Shown: positions 33,825 to 44,963, numbered from the stretch's first letter. The stretch is DNA of 64,000 bases from Merluccius polli (GCA_030340625.1 JAOPHQ010003696.1:311001-375000); one strand, 5' to 3'. Translations and numbers: made by a program. Notes: a model not told the origin generated them from the sequence alone.

Positions 33825-34184
33825 GAGCCCAGAGTTCAAACTAAACATGGTGAAGCAGCTTTTAGCTGTTATGCTGCACAAAACTGGAACAAACTACCAG
33901 CTGAACTGAAATCAGCCCCAACTGTGAACATTTTTAAATCCAGGTTAAAACACTTCTCTTCTCCTGTGCTTATGATTGAGCTCGTTCTGCTCTATTATAG
34001 TATTTTATTTCTTTCTCTTTCTGTTATGTCCTTTTAAATCATTATTTTATGCTTCTGTAGTTTTTATTTATTTATTTATTTTTTATTATCTTTATTTCAA
34101 TTCTTACTGTTTTATGTAAAGCGCATTGAGTTGCCATTGTGTATGAAATGCGCTATATAAATAAAGCTGCCTTGCCTTGCCTTA
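33825..34184 (+). pseudogene. L2/CR1-like LINE 3' end (ORF2 C-terminus and tail)
   Basis: It encodes AAFSCYAAQNWNKLPAELKS then APTVNIFKSRLKHF, the C-terminal end of this class of ORF2. An AT-rich 3' UTR follows, then the tail GTAAAGCGCATTGAGTTGCC, GAAATGCGCTATATAAATAA and CCTTGCCTTGCC repeats at 34169-34183. It is a 5'-truncated copy of about 360 bp. The Harbinger-type MITE sits exactly at the end of the tail. Confidence 0.85.
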
Positions 34185-34761
34185 CTGTGCGTTCACACCA
34201 GAAGCGAATTGAGCGACCAAATCGCCGGAAGTCATTCACTTTCTATGGGCAAGAGCGACCAAAGCATCACAAGCGACCAACGCTACCAAGACAGTTTAAC
34301 TTTATGCAAATTACTATGACGCGTTTCAGTGGCAAAACACTGACAGCCAATCGGAATGTAGACGCTCTCTGCTTCCGTGGGTCCCAGGGAACACCGGCAC
34401 TTTGGTTCCTACTGTACTTTGTTGGTTCCTACTGTACATCAAAATGTCGACTGAAAAGTTAATGGCGGCTGTGGCTGGGCACCTGGTGTTGTACGATCCA
34501 AGAGACAATACAATACCGTAATATTCAGGCTTAAATATCATGTTTACAAGCACACGCACAAAGCGGGCCGCCTATTAATGGCATGGACCAAGCAGTTCTG
34601 GAACAGGAAGGAGACATTGGACACTTTTAATAATCGTATTTACCGTATAACTGCACACAACTTTATTTAAAAGCAATCAAATGGAAAACATGTGTTTGTA
34701 TTTTGGTGTCTGGTGCGTGTGGATGTGCTGCTCCTTCGGCGTAGCGGTTCATGTTAATAGC

Positions 34762-35253
34762 CAGCCCGTTCTCATCCCAACTCGTAATATACCGACGATT
34801 TGTCGCGCCACTAGACGTCTAATACTGACGCAAAAGGTACCCTCCCGCGTCTGTGTGAAACGATCTGGGTTCTCATAAACCCGTTCGCGGTGGTAAGAGA
34901 CGAGCAGAGTCTACAGCGTCCATTCACTCCAATAATAACCCGGTCACGGTGATAGATTACGCTAACCCTAACCCTAACCCTAACCATAACCCTAACCATA
35001 ACCCTAACCATAACCCTAACCCTAACCATAACCCTTTTTGGAGTGAATTGTTTCACAGTAGACTGCGGACGCTGTAGACTCTGCTCTGCGAGCGGACGCT
35101 GTAGACTCTGCTCGTCTCTTACCACCGCAAACGGGTTTATGAGAACCCAGATCGTTTCACACAGACGCGGGAGGGTACCTTTTGCGTCAGTATCAGACAT
35201 CTAGGAGCGTGACAAATCGTCGGTATATTACGAGTTGGGATGAGAACGTGTTG
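34762..35253. mobile_element. Foldback element with long inverted arms and a telomere-like core
   Basis: The left arm (CGTTCTCATCCCAACTCGTA, GACGCAAAAGGTACCCTCCC, GGGTTCTCATAAACCCGTT) is the reverse complement of the right arm (35040-35253), with few changes. The arms are each about 190 bases. The centre is a TAACCC/TAACCATAACCC array. Flanking TAATAGC and CAATAGC suggest an imperfect duplication of about 7 bp. It interrupts R1 sequence. The superfamily is not determined. Confidence 0.8.
34962..35036 (+). repeat. Telomere-like (TAACCC)n and TAACCATAACCC array
   Basis: About 12 hexamer units, reading CTAACCCTAACCCTAACCCT at the start and alternating TAACCC with TAACCA later. It lies at the centre of the foldback element rather than at a chromosome end. 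Confidence 0.9.
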
Positions 35254-35559
35254 CAATAGCGGAGTCCGGGAGGGTTCACCTTCACGGCGTAGTTACGAGG
35301 GATGTGCGACTATCGTTTATCAAACAAGCAAAACCGTCTCTGCAATATGGCCAAAGTGTATGGAGTTCACTCTTTGATATGGCTGTCTGTACTAAAAGCA
35401 TACGGCTCCTTTAAATGCGTCTGCAAATTTGAATTGTACGTCATGAGCGACTTGAGCGAACAGACATTATGACACTTTATGAGCGACCAAAGCGTCTTTG
35501 CAGCGCAATTCGCTTCTGGTGTGAACGCACAGTTAGTGTAGTGGGGCGGCGACGGCGGG

Positions 35560-36260
35560 CGCCTGCCGCACATATAAATAATATAAATAATAGAGGCAGC
35601 TGTTTTGACGTGCGCCGTTGAAGGCGGCGGAAAACAGATTGGGAGTCATCGCAAAGTAAATACGGCGACATATTGGAGCGGTACCAAGAGCATTATCCGT
35701 CGCGGAGCAAGCCATGGCAATGGGAAAGGAGTATCCACACAAGAAGGATTAAATGACAAATGGTATGTAAGACTAATAAGACCCAAACAATTTGATAAAT
35801 ACAGCGTGTCCTCCCGTGTTTCAGCCGGGTCGATATACAGCGGGGCTATTGGAAAAAAAAAAAAAAAAACGCGCGTGTGTGTGCGCGTGTACGGTGGGTT
35901 TTAACACACCACTGTGGACCTGTAGCATATTTGCTGACTGGTGTAGAAGTGTATAAAAAAATTGTCCATTTGAGATTCAAAACGTAGTGTGAATGTACCC
36001 TAAGCACGGCGACCAAGCTTTGATAAATACAGCGTGTCCTCCTGTGTTTCAGTTGAGTCCATATACTGCAGGGCTATTTGGAAAAAAACGTGTGTGTGTG
36101 TGCGCGCGTGTGTACGGCGGGTTTTAACACACCGCTGTGGACCTGTAGCACATTTGCTGACTGGTGTAAGAGTGTATAAACAAATGATCCATTTGAGATT
36201 CAAAACGGCGTATTTTACCGGAAGCAGTTCCCGTGTACCGCCGCCATCTTAAATGGAGTC
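35560..36260. repeat. Tandem duplication, period 228 bp
   Basis: TTTGATAAATACAGCGTGTC at 35791 recurs at 36019 exactly 228 bases on. Shared pieces include GGGCTATTTGGAAAAAAA-type A runs, a CGCGTGTGTGTG patch, GGGTTTTAACACACC, GTGGACCTGTAGCA, TTTGCTGACTGGTGT and CCATTTGAGATTCAAAACG. The copies differ at about 10% of positions. Upstream, 35560-35790 is unassigned, GC-rich. Confidence 0.85.
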
Positions 36261-37495
36261 GGGCCGTGTATGTATTTCAGATGATTATAGCCAAAACACG
36301 ACAGAGTAACAAAGTCAAACCTAATCTCACTATTGTGTACAACTGATGTGTTGTAAAGACAAAGCATATTTCTTACCTCTGATACGATCAACGGGGAAGA
36401 GCAGATCCGCGGAGGGGGTTTTTACATGACCTGGCCAAACAACAAAATCACGCAAGTGACCAATAGGAGTCATCTTGTATCCGCCGTCCAATCAGACGAG
36501 AGATATCTGTAGGGTTTGCCTGACAACAGCCCGAGAAAATTTGCGCCAGTTAAACTGACCAAGGAGTCCTCTTGTATCAACTGTAGTGGTGGGTGGATCG
36601 ATCCAAATATCGATAGTATCAATACCAAGTCGGTATCTGTATCGGATCGATACTAGCCTGTTGGGATCAATTCTTTACTTTAAGTTCCGCTCTTGTTTGC
36701 AATGCTGCGGTTTCGGCAAAGAGGAAACAGCCAGGTCACCGGACTCGCCGCTCCTGTGCAGGGCCGGATTAGCCAATAGAGGGGGCCCGCCTGGCAGATC
36801 TTTTTTTTTTTTTTCACGCACCCCCCCCGCGTCGGTCGCTGGTCCGGGCTGTATTGCAATGACGCCCCCCCCCCCCCCCCACCCCCGCGTCGGCTGTCAG
36901 TCTCACCCGGTTCTGGCTTCCAAATCCCATCCTAAACTCCATCATATATCCGGGGAGATATTTCTCTTGTTGAAAATGAGCGCCTCATGACCGAGTTTGG
37001 CATAACAGACGTGACAGAGAAGTCTCTCTTCACCTGCACAGAGCAACCCAGGCACCAAGCTAGCACTGCTCCTTTCCCTGTTCGGAAATGTGTGGACTCG
37101 GCTGGAGTTTGCACAAACAATACTTCCCCATGACGAATTGTGAAATGCAATACCAAACTTCTGAAAAAACTCACTATCTCGACCAACAACTACCAACCTA
37201 CTCACCACACATTGAGCAGAGGCCGAGCCCAGGTCAACTACCCCACCTTATGTCATATGACGCAACGTCGAAAAACGGCTTATTTTTTCTTCTGAATTTG
37301 TGCCCTTATATTTTTCAACACATCAAATCCTGCAGTATCTTTTCAAATGGTCATTTTCAGACTAGGTTCTCTAATAAAATATAACCTGCATTATGCTCTT
37401 TAATAAACAGGATTAACAGGAAGGAATCTTAATCAGAGGTTTGTCAGGTGGCACAGCCAGGATGATCAGAAAAAGGGCAAACTGAAAGGACTGAC
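36261..37495. other. Unassigned; fragments of GC-rich hAT MITEs
   Basis: At 36590-36665, ATCGAT-rich sequence (GGATCGATCC, CGATAGTATC) resembles the hAT-like stretch at 45960-46040. At 36764, CAGGGCCGGATTAGCC opens a MITE-like fragment with a T run, C runs and the recurrent motif GTCGGTCGCTGGTCCGGGC (36831-36849). No gene; frames at 36586-36990 and 36932-37208 have no domains. Confidence 0.5.
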
Positions 37496-38829
37496 TTAAA
37501 GGACAATTCCAGCGCAAAATGAGACCATATGCTCATAACACATGTCCACCGAGTTTGACCGTTCTCTGGGATCAGTTTTCATTCTAGTCGAATGTAACCA
37601 ACGTTCTCGAAAACTACTAATTAGCTTATAACGCTAGCTGTGGGGGCAGATATTGATGTAAAATAGGCTCAAAATCGCACCACACTTCCACGGTAGCATA
37701 ATGAGGGTTCCTACATGTAAAACGAAGCATTGAGAACTTTGTAAGTGTACAGACAGTTTATTAAAAAGAAAGTTTAGAAAGCCAGTGCCTTCACGAAAAC
37801 AAGCGGGCGCCATCTTTGGAAAACAGTCACGACCAGTCGAGCGACGAACGCCGTGCAACATAATGAGCCGGAAGAAACTTTCTTTTTAATAAACTGTCTG
37901 TACACTTACAAAGTTCTCAATGCTTCGTTTTACATGTAGGGACCCTCATTATCAGTGTTTAGAATAACGCCGTTTAAAAGAACGGCGTAAAAGAACGGCT
38001 CCATATACAAACTGCTAGTGAGGAGACCGGGTGGGTTAACAACGAGATGAGCGATTATGTAAGGGATAATGCCCGACGAGGTGTCCATTAACAGAAATGA
38101 ATGGACGACGCGGAGGCGTGAACCGTCCGACGCGAAGCAGAGAAAAACAGTTGCTTTCCTAAGTCACTTTCGTAAGTGACCATGGTCACTTACAAAAGAA
38201 AGAAACATTTAATCAATTAATAATACTTTAATGTGTTTTAGAGTTAAAATCGTGAGTTTTTTATTTTATTTTTACAAGTCGAGCGGACTATTTAAATGCT
38301 AGATGGTAACATGGCAACGGAGACTCAACGTTATTTCACAGTTTAGTCATCAACAGCAACTGTCATCAGGCAATTTGACCTGAACGTCTTTCCTAGGTGT
38401 AAATTAACACTTTTTAACCTACACCCTCCAGCCAATCAGAATCGAGTATTCACCCAGACCATGGTATAAGATTGGCTAAGGCAAGAGTCATGTTTCATGG
38501 TAGCCAATCGGAGCCAGTCAGTGCGTTTACATGACACTCAAGAAAGTCGACTTTTTGGCTCAACCCAACAATGATTGGATTACTAAGATGCATGTATACA
38601 CCTTAATCAGGCTAAAATCGGTTCGAGTCGACTCTCTCATTATCAGGTTAAGACCCCTAGATTATGCGATTCATAGCCGACTAAGCGTGCATGTAACCAG
38701 TCGGATTGGATTATCCGTTGAATTGCGTTCTGCGCATGCTCGAGATCTTTTCCCGGGGCCGTGAACCGGAAGTAGAAGGAGACGATAGTCTTGTTGTTGT
38801 TGTTGTTGTCGCCGTCGGATAAGGGATAA

Positions 38830-39345
38830 CGAGAAACGGCAATTTATTTAAAAAGGTGGCGCTATAAGAATTGTGTCCCGGCCGCGGGAGCGCGCATGGC
38901 ATTCATTAAAGGTGGAAGCACGCGGACACTACGCTTCCATTTCACCTAAGGCTGAATTAAAAGTACATGTTTTTCTAAATGTGGGTCATCAACGAGGTTG
39001 TAAAGTAGTGACTTCGGGCACATCTGTCAAAATAAATGTTTTTTTCTCCCGACGTGTTTACGACCTTTATTCATTCATTCAGGGCTGTTCTGGTGGGAGA
39101 AATATGTTTTAAGTAGACAGCTGTCAACTAACTTTGGGTCGGCGATTTATTTAAAAAGCTGGTGCAGAAGATGGAGGAAGCGGTGCCGTGCCTATAGGAG
39201 TGTATCTTCATCAACGTGCATTCAGTACACACTACGCTTCGATTTAACCCAAGGCTGAATTTAAAGTCCATGTTTTTCTAAATGTTGCTCATCAACGAGG
39301 TTGTAAAATAACTACGATCTTTATTCATTCATTGCGCCGCGGCCG
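38830..39345. repeat. Diverged tandem duplication, about 300-bp units
   Basis: ACACTACGCTTCCATTT, AAGGCTGAATTAAAAGTACA, TGTTTTTCTAAATGTGGGTC and ATCAACGAGGTTGTAAA at 38927-39005 recur at 39229-39307 with scattered changes, and CCTTTATTCATTCATTC (39064-39080) recurs at 39317-39334. Confidence 0.8.
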
Positions 39346-39526
39346 AACTGACGGCGGTATTCTCTGATATTGTGAATCTTACAGACTGCGTCGGGTTCTC
39401 CGACTCTCTGGTCCACAACAAGTAAAGACTCCTAGTCGGGTTTATCTCGCCCATGGGGAAAAGGAATTGGGGGAAATTAACTTTGGCTTTGACTCTCTGA
39501 AGTCCAGACTGAAACGCGACATGGAG

Positions 39527-39730
39527 GAGAAAGCGATGTTTCAGCAAACAGCTGTCAGTTCACTTCGGGTCCATATCGTTTCTCCGACGCTCCGCTGTTC
39601 CTCTCGGTCGTATGCGGACCGCTCCGCGGACGACCGAGTCGGCATACGACCGAGAGGAACAGTGGAGCGGCGGAGAAATGATTATCACCCGAAGTGAACT
39701 GACAGCTGTCTGCTGAAACATCGCTTTCTC
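39527..39730. repeat. Long hairpin, 89-bp arms
   Basis: GAGAAAGCGATGTTTCAGCA through CTCTCGGTCGTATGC (39527-39615) is the reverse complement of 39642-39730 with about six mismatches. The 26-base loop is GC-rich (GGACCGCTCCGCGGACGACC). If transcribed it would give a long double-stranded stem. Confidence 0.9.
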
Positions 39731-40426
39731 GAATGAGTTTGTTGTTGCTGGTGACGTAAAGGGGTCAACCGGTGGCTCTACTACCACTAGTTGAAATGGG
39801 CACAGCGCCACCTATCGTACCGGGGTATGACATGCTCCGGCCAATGAATCGGATTACTCGCCGCCATGTATACGCGGACAATTGCAGTTGACCAGTTGCG
39901 GAGCATAGACGAGCAATGACTTTAATCGATTTATTCTGTGCATGTAAACGTACTGAGTGTTTTTACCCACAAGCCAGGCCACGCGCACCACACACACACC
40001 AAACAGATTCTAAGAAGCAGCAGAGATGGCAAGTCCGTTGTGAAAACTGCTCAGAAAAATCCAAATTCTTTGACATATAGCAACTTTTTTTTTACAGTAA
40101 CGCAAATAGTTACTTTCCCTGGTAACTAGTTACTTTTATTATAAAGTAATTCAGTTACTAACTCAGTTACTTTTTGGAACAAGTAGTGAGTAACTATAAC
40201 TAATTGTATTAACTATAACTGCTCATTATGCTACCGTGGAAGTGTGGTGCGATTTTGAGTCTTGTTAGTGGTATAGAATTGCGATTTATTTTACATGAAT
40301 ATCTGCCCCTACAGCTAGCGTTATAAGCTAATTAGCGGTTTTCGAGAAGATCCCAGAGAACGGTCGAACTCGGTGGACATGTGTTATGATCATATGGTCT
40401 AATTTTGCGCCGGAATTGTCCTTTAA

Positions 40427-41390
40427 ATAGGAAAATACAACAGGTGAACACAATTAACTAATTAACACAGATTAAGCTATTAATACAATCAAGGAACTCA
40501 GGGAAGACATGTAAAGGCCAAGGCTGTGTTCGGAATCGCATACTAACATACTGCTTACTACATACTCAATGAGTATGTACTGCATACTGCCTACTAAATG
40601 AATGATTAAGTATTCCATTACCAGCAGACCGTTCACCCTGAAGTATACAGCCAAGTATCCCAGAATGCATTTTGCACCAACTGGCAGCAATAGCAGAGAT
40701 TCCAAAGCTGTTGTAATTTGACTGTTTATATGTCACTTAATATAGTTTTAATACTATTTCAGTCGATAAAGTCCCCCTGTAAATTTCCAATGTGTGGTCA
40801 GTTTATCTAAAATACTCCTATTTGGAAACATTTCCATTATGTAGGGCAATAGGCAGTTAGGTAGGTAGGTAGATAAGTAAGTAGGTAGATAAGTAGGTAG
40901 GTAGGTATAGAGGTAGGCAGGTAGAGAGGTGAAAAAAATACAAGGTATATGTATCTTTGCTTCAGCATGTACTCATTATCACCTGATAATAACAATAATG
41001 TCTCCATCTACATCTTCATATACTTCCCAATACAGGCAGAGGATCTTCATTAAATCACATTTAATATCATCCTTACACTGGGAGGTAAATCATATATGGA
41101 GATAGGTCTATCTAATTAGATCAGTCCAAAGATACGATTTGAGATAATTTTCAACATGGGTCTAATTTTGAACTTTATTGCGTGGAAGTCAAATGGGGGT
41201 AATAAATATCATAATAAAATAATTTCTGTCCCCTTGTCTATTACTTATGTCTCCATAAAAGTGGGGAAGTTTATTAAGCTGGCAATTAGGATTTCATTAA
41301 AATCTATAAATGGAGGACCATTTATAGTGGATGAATTTACACTGTCTCGAGGGTAGATTGGGATTGTCTGATTATCACACTCTCCTTTCA
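40427..41390. other. Unassigned; one MITE-like end and a GTAG tract
   Basis: 40522-40690 has GGCTGTGTTCGGAATCGCAT, ACTAACATACTGCTTACTAC and CCAGAATGCATTTTG, a pattern I associate with one end of a common fish MITE. A GTAG-type tetranucleotide tract lies at 40858-40930. No gene. Confidence 0.45.
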
Positions 41391-41480
41391 CATACGCATA
41401 CACACACACACATGCACAAAGGCACACACACACATGCACGCAGGCCCACACACACACGCAGGCACACACACACACAAACA
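41391..41480. repeat. (CA)n microsatellite, interrupted
   Basis: CA repeats with GCACG and GGC interruptions. Confidence 0.85.
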
Positions 41481-42139
41481 CATCTATAGATACAATATGC
41501 GTGGTCTCTTTTTCAAAGGTGATCAGCTTACTGTCATATTGAACCAAATCCATCTTGGCGCCACGCATTTCTCGGAAGCCCTGCTGTGCCTGGCTTTAGA
41601 AAAAAGAGAAAGCCACACTGTACACACGCTCTGAGACACAATGGACCCAATTACACCCCCCCATTCAGCTAGCCTAGCCCCCCACCACACACATGCACTA
41701 TCTCAATGGGTAGACACACACACATACATAGACATTTACATTTAGACACACACACTCTCATGCACACACACACACACACAGCCCCACACACGTACACACA
41801 CACGCACACACAAATAGGCAGCCATTTGCACGTTGCGTAGACACTGACAGGATGCCTGAAACAGTAGCCTGTATTAATATTTGATCATCTCCCCTTCATT
41901 GATGACCACAGACCAGAAATATTTTGAATGGCGGTTTGTTTCCATTATGTTTTGCATCTATGGTTTGGTTTGTGAGTGTTTCTTGCAAGACATGTGTGGC
42001 GAGGATAAGGTGAAAACAAAATAATATTTTAATAAACCTAATATCTTGACCAATAACCAAATTAAGGAAAGGAACCGACAACGCCACCCTGAGAATTTCA
42101 CCCAAAGAATTAATTGGAAGGCACACAGGTAAGTTTACT
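41481..42139. other. Unassigned with a second CA-rich tract
   Basis: CA-rich tract at about 41715-41812. The rest has no recognisable coding content. Confidence 0.5.
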
Positions 42140-42952
42140 CGTAAGGCATGAGACGTGATTCAGATATTTATAGAAAAATATACAAGTTTATTGTTAAATC
42201 ATTTGTTTAAAATATGTCATTCGCACAAAAGAAAATCAAAACACAGACAGGGAAATCAAACAAAAAGGGGAGGGGCTGGAGCTGTGTGTATGGACAGGGG
42301 CTTAGTGCAGGGGGAGGGATGCACCAAAATAAGAAATCAATTCAAAAACACCCGACAGGCGTGCCACACACTCAGTGAAGTGAGACCCGCTTTCCCGGAC
42401 ACCGCAAACAGAAGGGGATACCACCACCCAGGCACCAGCACCGCCACCACCAGTCTCCAGCAACTAAAAAAAAAAGGAATAAACAAATTAATGGGCCAAT
42501 CACAAAACAAAAGGGCAAATAACCGTAACCAATATCTGCCCACTTTAAGAAATGAAAAATAAACTAAAAAGAACGAAACAAATTGAAATAAGTAATCAAT
42601 CCAAAATCACAACGTTACTCAAATAACCCAACACTCATCCACACACACACACACACACATATGGAGGCTAGGCCTCAGTTAAAACACATAGGCGTGAGTC
42701 TAACAGAGCTGCTCTGGGGCACGGCGTGGGCCGCAGACGCCAGGCCGCAGCAACCGCCAGATGAAGCCAAACGCAGCGGAGCAAGAGCAGGAGACCGTCG
42801 CAGACAAAGCGATGTCGAGAATAAGCAAAGCAGCAAAGTTGAAGTGGAACAAAGCAGCAGCGACCCAACCAACTGATCGCACGTTACGCCTAGTGATAGA
42901 AAACATACCATTAGCGTCACTACGTTTAACAGTAAATACTGCGGTTGGCACG

Positions 42953-42988
<36 letters not shown>

Positions 42989-44963
42989 TTCGCACCGGAG
43001 GAGGGAGGGAGAGAGAAGACCGACCACTGCTGGCATTTACCTGTGACCACACTAGCGTTAACCCTCAGACAGCATCACCTACAATGGCGCGAAAGAGAGG
43101 ACACTTACCACGCAAACTACGGAGACATGCGGACACACGGAGTGTTGCGAATAAATAATGACATGTATCAGCAGGCTGTAATATCTGCACATAGCCACAA
43201 AGGAGTAGAAATAAATATACCAGTTGTAGTAACTGCACCTGACCACCAGATGGCGGCAAACAATACACTGGGGGCGGCGCTCAACGCTAGCCATTGTGCG
43301 TCATGGAGGCCACGCCTCATGCACAGAGGCATCCGGCGGAAACATCCGGTTAGAACCAGAACCCCGCGAGGCAGCGCATCGGAAGGATGTGTGACCGCCC
43401 CAAAGCTTACAATTTCACCCTTAAAATAAACTGATTTTAATCCCCAGAACAAGCCACTCAAATGAATGAATGTAACCAGACACAGGATTCCTCAAATGCA
43501 ATTATTTTATTTTAGAGGTTCGATATAAAACTTGGCAAAATGGCAACTAGTACATGGCTTGTTCAAGCCGACTGGGCCTCAGAGGGCAGCAGTATACTAC
43601 TGGCGTTCACAGTTCCCCTTTCCTAAAAGAAAACAAGTATGAAGGAAAACACACTACAAAATCATACCGAAATGCAAACAAATAAATTACAAACCAAAAT
43701 AATAAACACACAGAGCAAACTTAAGATAACCCCATGCACAGAAAACAGCACACAAATACAAGGAACAGCCAGCACACTTGCCCCCGCTAGATGTCGATAC
43801 CCAGAACAGTAGGCCTACTGTACCATTGCAGTGCAATACTAAAAGGAAAAAAAGAAAGTAATCCCACATAAATTGTAGGCTCTGGTATCGATAAGAAAAT
43901 GAAATTAACAATGACAAACAAACAAAAACAGATAGACAACACACGACCACACCACAGTTAGCACTGGAAACAGCCTTCACCATTCATTCACGCACACACA
44001 CACACGAAATGCACACACCACGCTAAGACAGTAAACCACGGACACTCAGCCAACACACGGCGCAGTCCCGCGACCCCAGCACAGAAAAGCAGCCCTGGAG
44101 TAAGCCCGTGAAGGTAGCGTAGAGCAAGCTGAGACGAATTGCAGGGAGTAGCAGCGAGTAGCAGCGACAGACAGTAGCAGCTTAGATGTTTGCAAGGCAA
44201 CTCCGCAAGACAGACATCAGATCGAAAGTACACCGCAAACCAACGAAGCAGCAAAGCAGCAGCCAACAAGGTTCTGTAATTAAAAAAACAGAATTACACT
44301 CTGCAATAATAAAAATGGAGTACCTACCTAAGAAACAGAGCTTAATGCTCGCATAGCAAACCTGCGGTGATGCGTTTTAGGCAACCAGGACCAGGAAACA
44401 CTACCGTGGTTCCACACAACACACCCTGTGATACCAGAGAGAGGCGCACATTAATGCTGTGTCCCAAACCCACAAGTTACCCACTGCACAAAAGCCCTTT
44501 TCCCCATTCACTTACCTGAAACGTGAGGCTATTCAGGCCCAATTTTAACCGCGGAAGTTCTCAAAGAACTTCCCAGCACAACTAAACAATCACGTCTCGG
44601 CAAAAGCACAAGAGCTGCAACATGGTGGTCTAATGCTCAACACCGGTAACTTAAAGGTAGCTGCGCTGATTGTTAACTTGCTGCCACGCCCCCCATTCCA
44701 ACCTCGGCAATGCCTCGTCCTACCACAATCGCAAAGCTTAGCGGGCTCTCCACGCGGCGTGAAATACATATAATACTTCTCCTTCTGTTTCATAGTTAAA
44801 TAACTTAAACCTAAACAAATAAAGTGAGTTATAAGCGTTCCTGTTGTCGGCAGCCTTCTTCCCCGGGACACAAACCCCACAGGAGCAGCTGCCCTACAAA
44901 CAAACACAGATGCCGTGAGCACAGAGAAAGGACCGAGCGACCAGTGTGGTGAAACAGCAGGCC
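42140..44963 (-). other. CpG-rich unassigned region with splice- and polyadenylation-like signals on the minus strand
   Basis: On the minus strand a strong acceptor (ten T then AG, exon side from 42463) precedes a TTGCTGGAGACTGGTGGTGG stretch. AATAAA follows at 42192-42187. Donor-like TTCAGGTAAG has its exon end at 44516, with others near 43044 (CACAGGTAAAT) and 43107 (GTGGTAAGT). A second AATAAA lies at about 43505-43510. There are CA tracts at 42640-42659 and 42959-42987. Open frames (42761-43429 plus; several minus) are low-complexity or cross the CA tract, with no domain. It may be a non-coding transcript unit, an LTR-like repeat or a 5' noncoding gene region; the sequence alone does not decide. 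Confidence 0.35.

Larger units (their letters stand above)
34490..35320 (+). repeat. Dispersed repeat block (family R1), copy 3, split by a foldback element
   Basis: 34490-34761 matches 48950-49160 and the reverse of 3880-4110 (ACAATACCGTAATATTCAGG, GCGGGCCGCCTATTAATGGC, AACTGCACACAACTTTATTT). 35254-35320 continues it with GGAGTCCGGGAGGGTTCACC and GGGATGTGCGACTATCG. The interruption falls within GTTAATAGCGG of the uninterrupted copies. Confidence 0.7.
34185..35532. mobile_element. PIF/Harbinger-type MITE with TTA target duplication, carrying nested repeats
   Basis: TTA flanks both sides (34182-34184 and 35533-35535). The ends CTGTGCGTTCACACCAGAAG and its reverse complement at 35513-35532 are perfect over at least 20 bases (the match continues to CGAATTG). 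A 3-bp TTA duplication with such ends fits PIF/Harbinger. It contains R1-type sequence (34490-35320), which itself contains a foldback element (34762-35253). It is non-coding. Confidence 0.85.
38519..39955. mobile_element. Nested DNA element with CAGTGCGTTTACATG ends
   Basis: The left end CAGTGCGTTTACATGACA and the right end (reverse) CAGTACGTTTACATGCAC are inverted repeats. AGT on each side (38516-38518, 39956-39958) may be a 3-bp duplication, which would fit Harbinger-like elements, but this is weak. The interior has a diverged tandem duplication (38830-39345) and a long hairpin (39527-39730). GTT repeats lie at 38792-38810. No transposase. Confidence 0.6.
37953..40221. mobile_element. hAT element with perfect 8-bp target duplication inside the TTAA element
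   Basis: CTCATTAT flanks it at 37945-37952 and 40222-40229. It begins CAGTGTTTAG and ends AACTATAACTG. The right part, with repeated GTTACTTT/AGTTACT (40105-40200), is like the ends of common fish hAT MITEs. It carries a nested element at 38519-39955. No transposase was found. Confidence 0.85.
37500..40422. mobile_element. Palindromic TTAA-type DNA element, split by a hAT insertion
   Basis: TTAA flanks both sides (37496-37499 and 40423-40426). The ends AGGACAATTCC and GGAATTGTCCT are perfect inverted repeats. The left arm (37500-37865) is matched in reverse by a right arm made of 37880-37952 plus 40230-40422. Removing the hAT at 37953-40221 and one 8-bp duplication leaves about 646 bp. Another copy is at 1407-1979. 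TTAA preference points to piggyBac or Kolobok; no transposase is present. Confidence 0.8.

Noticed and set aside
34962..35036. True chromosome end or fusion point
   Set aside because: The telomere-like array is short, degenerate and centred inside a foldback element.
36586..36990. 134-codon plus frame
   Set aside because: It crosses T and C runs of a MITE fragment and has no domain.
42761..43429. 222-codon plus-strand open frame
   Set aside because: It crosses a CA microsatellite, has no domain and overlaps splice-like signals on the other strand; CpG-rich DNA favours chance open frames.
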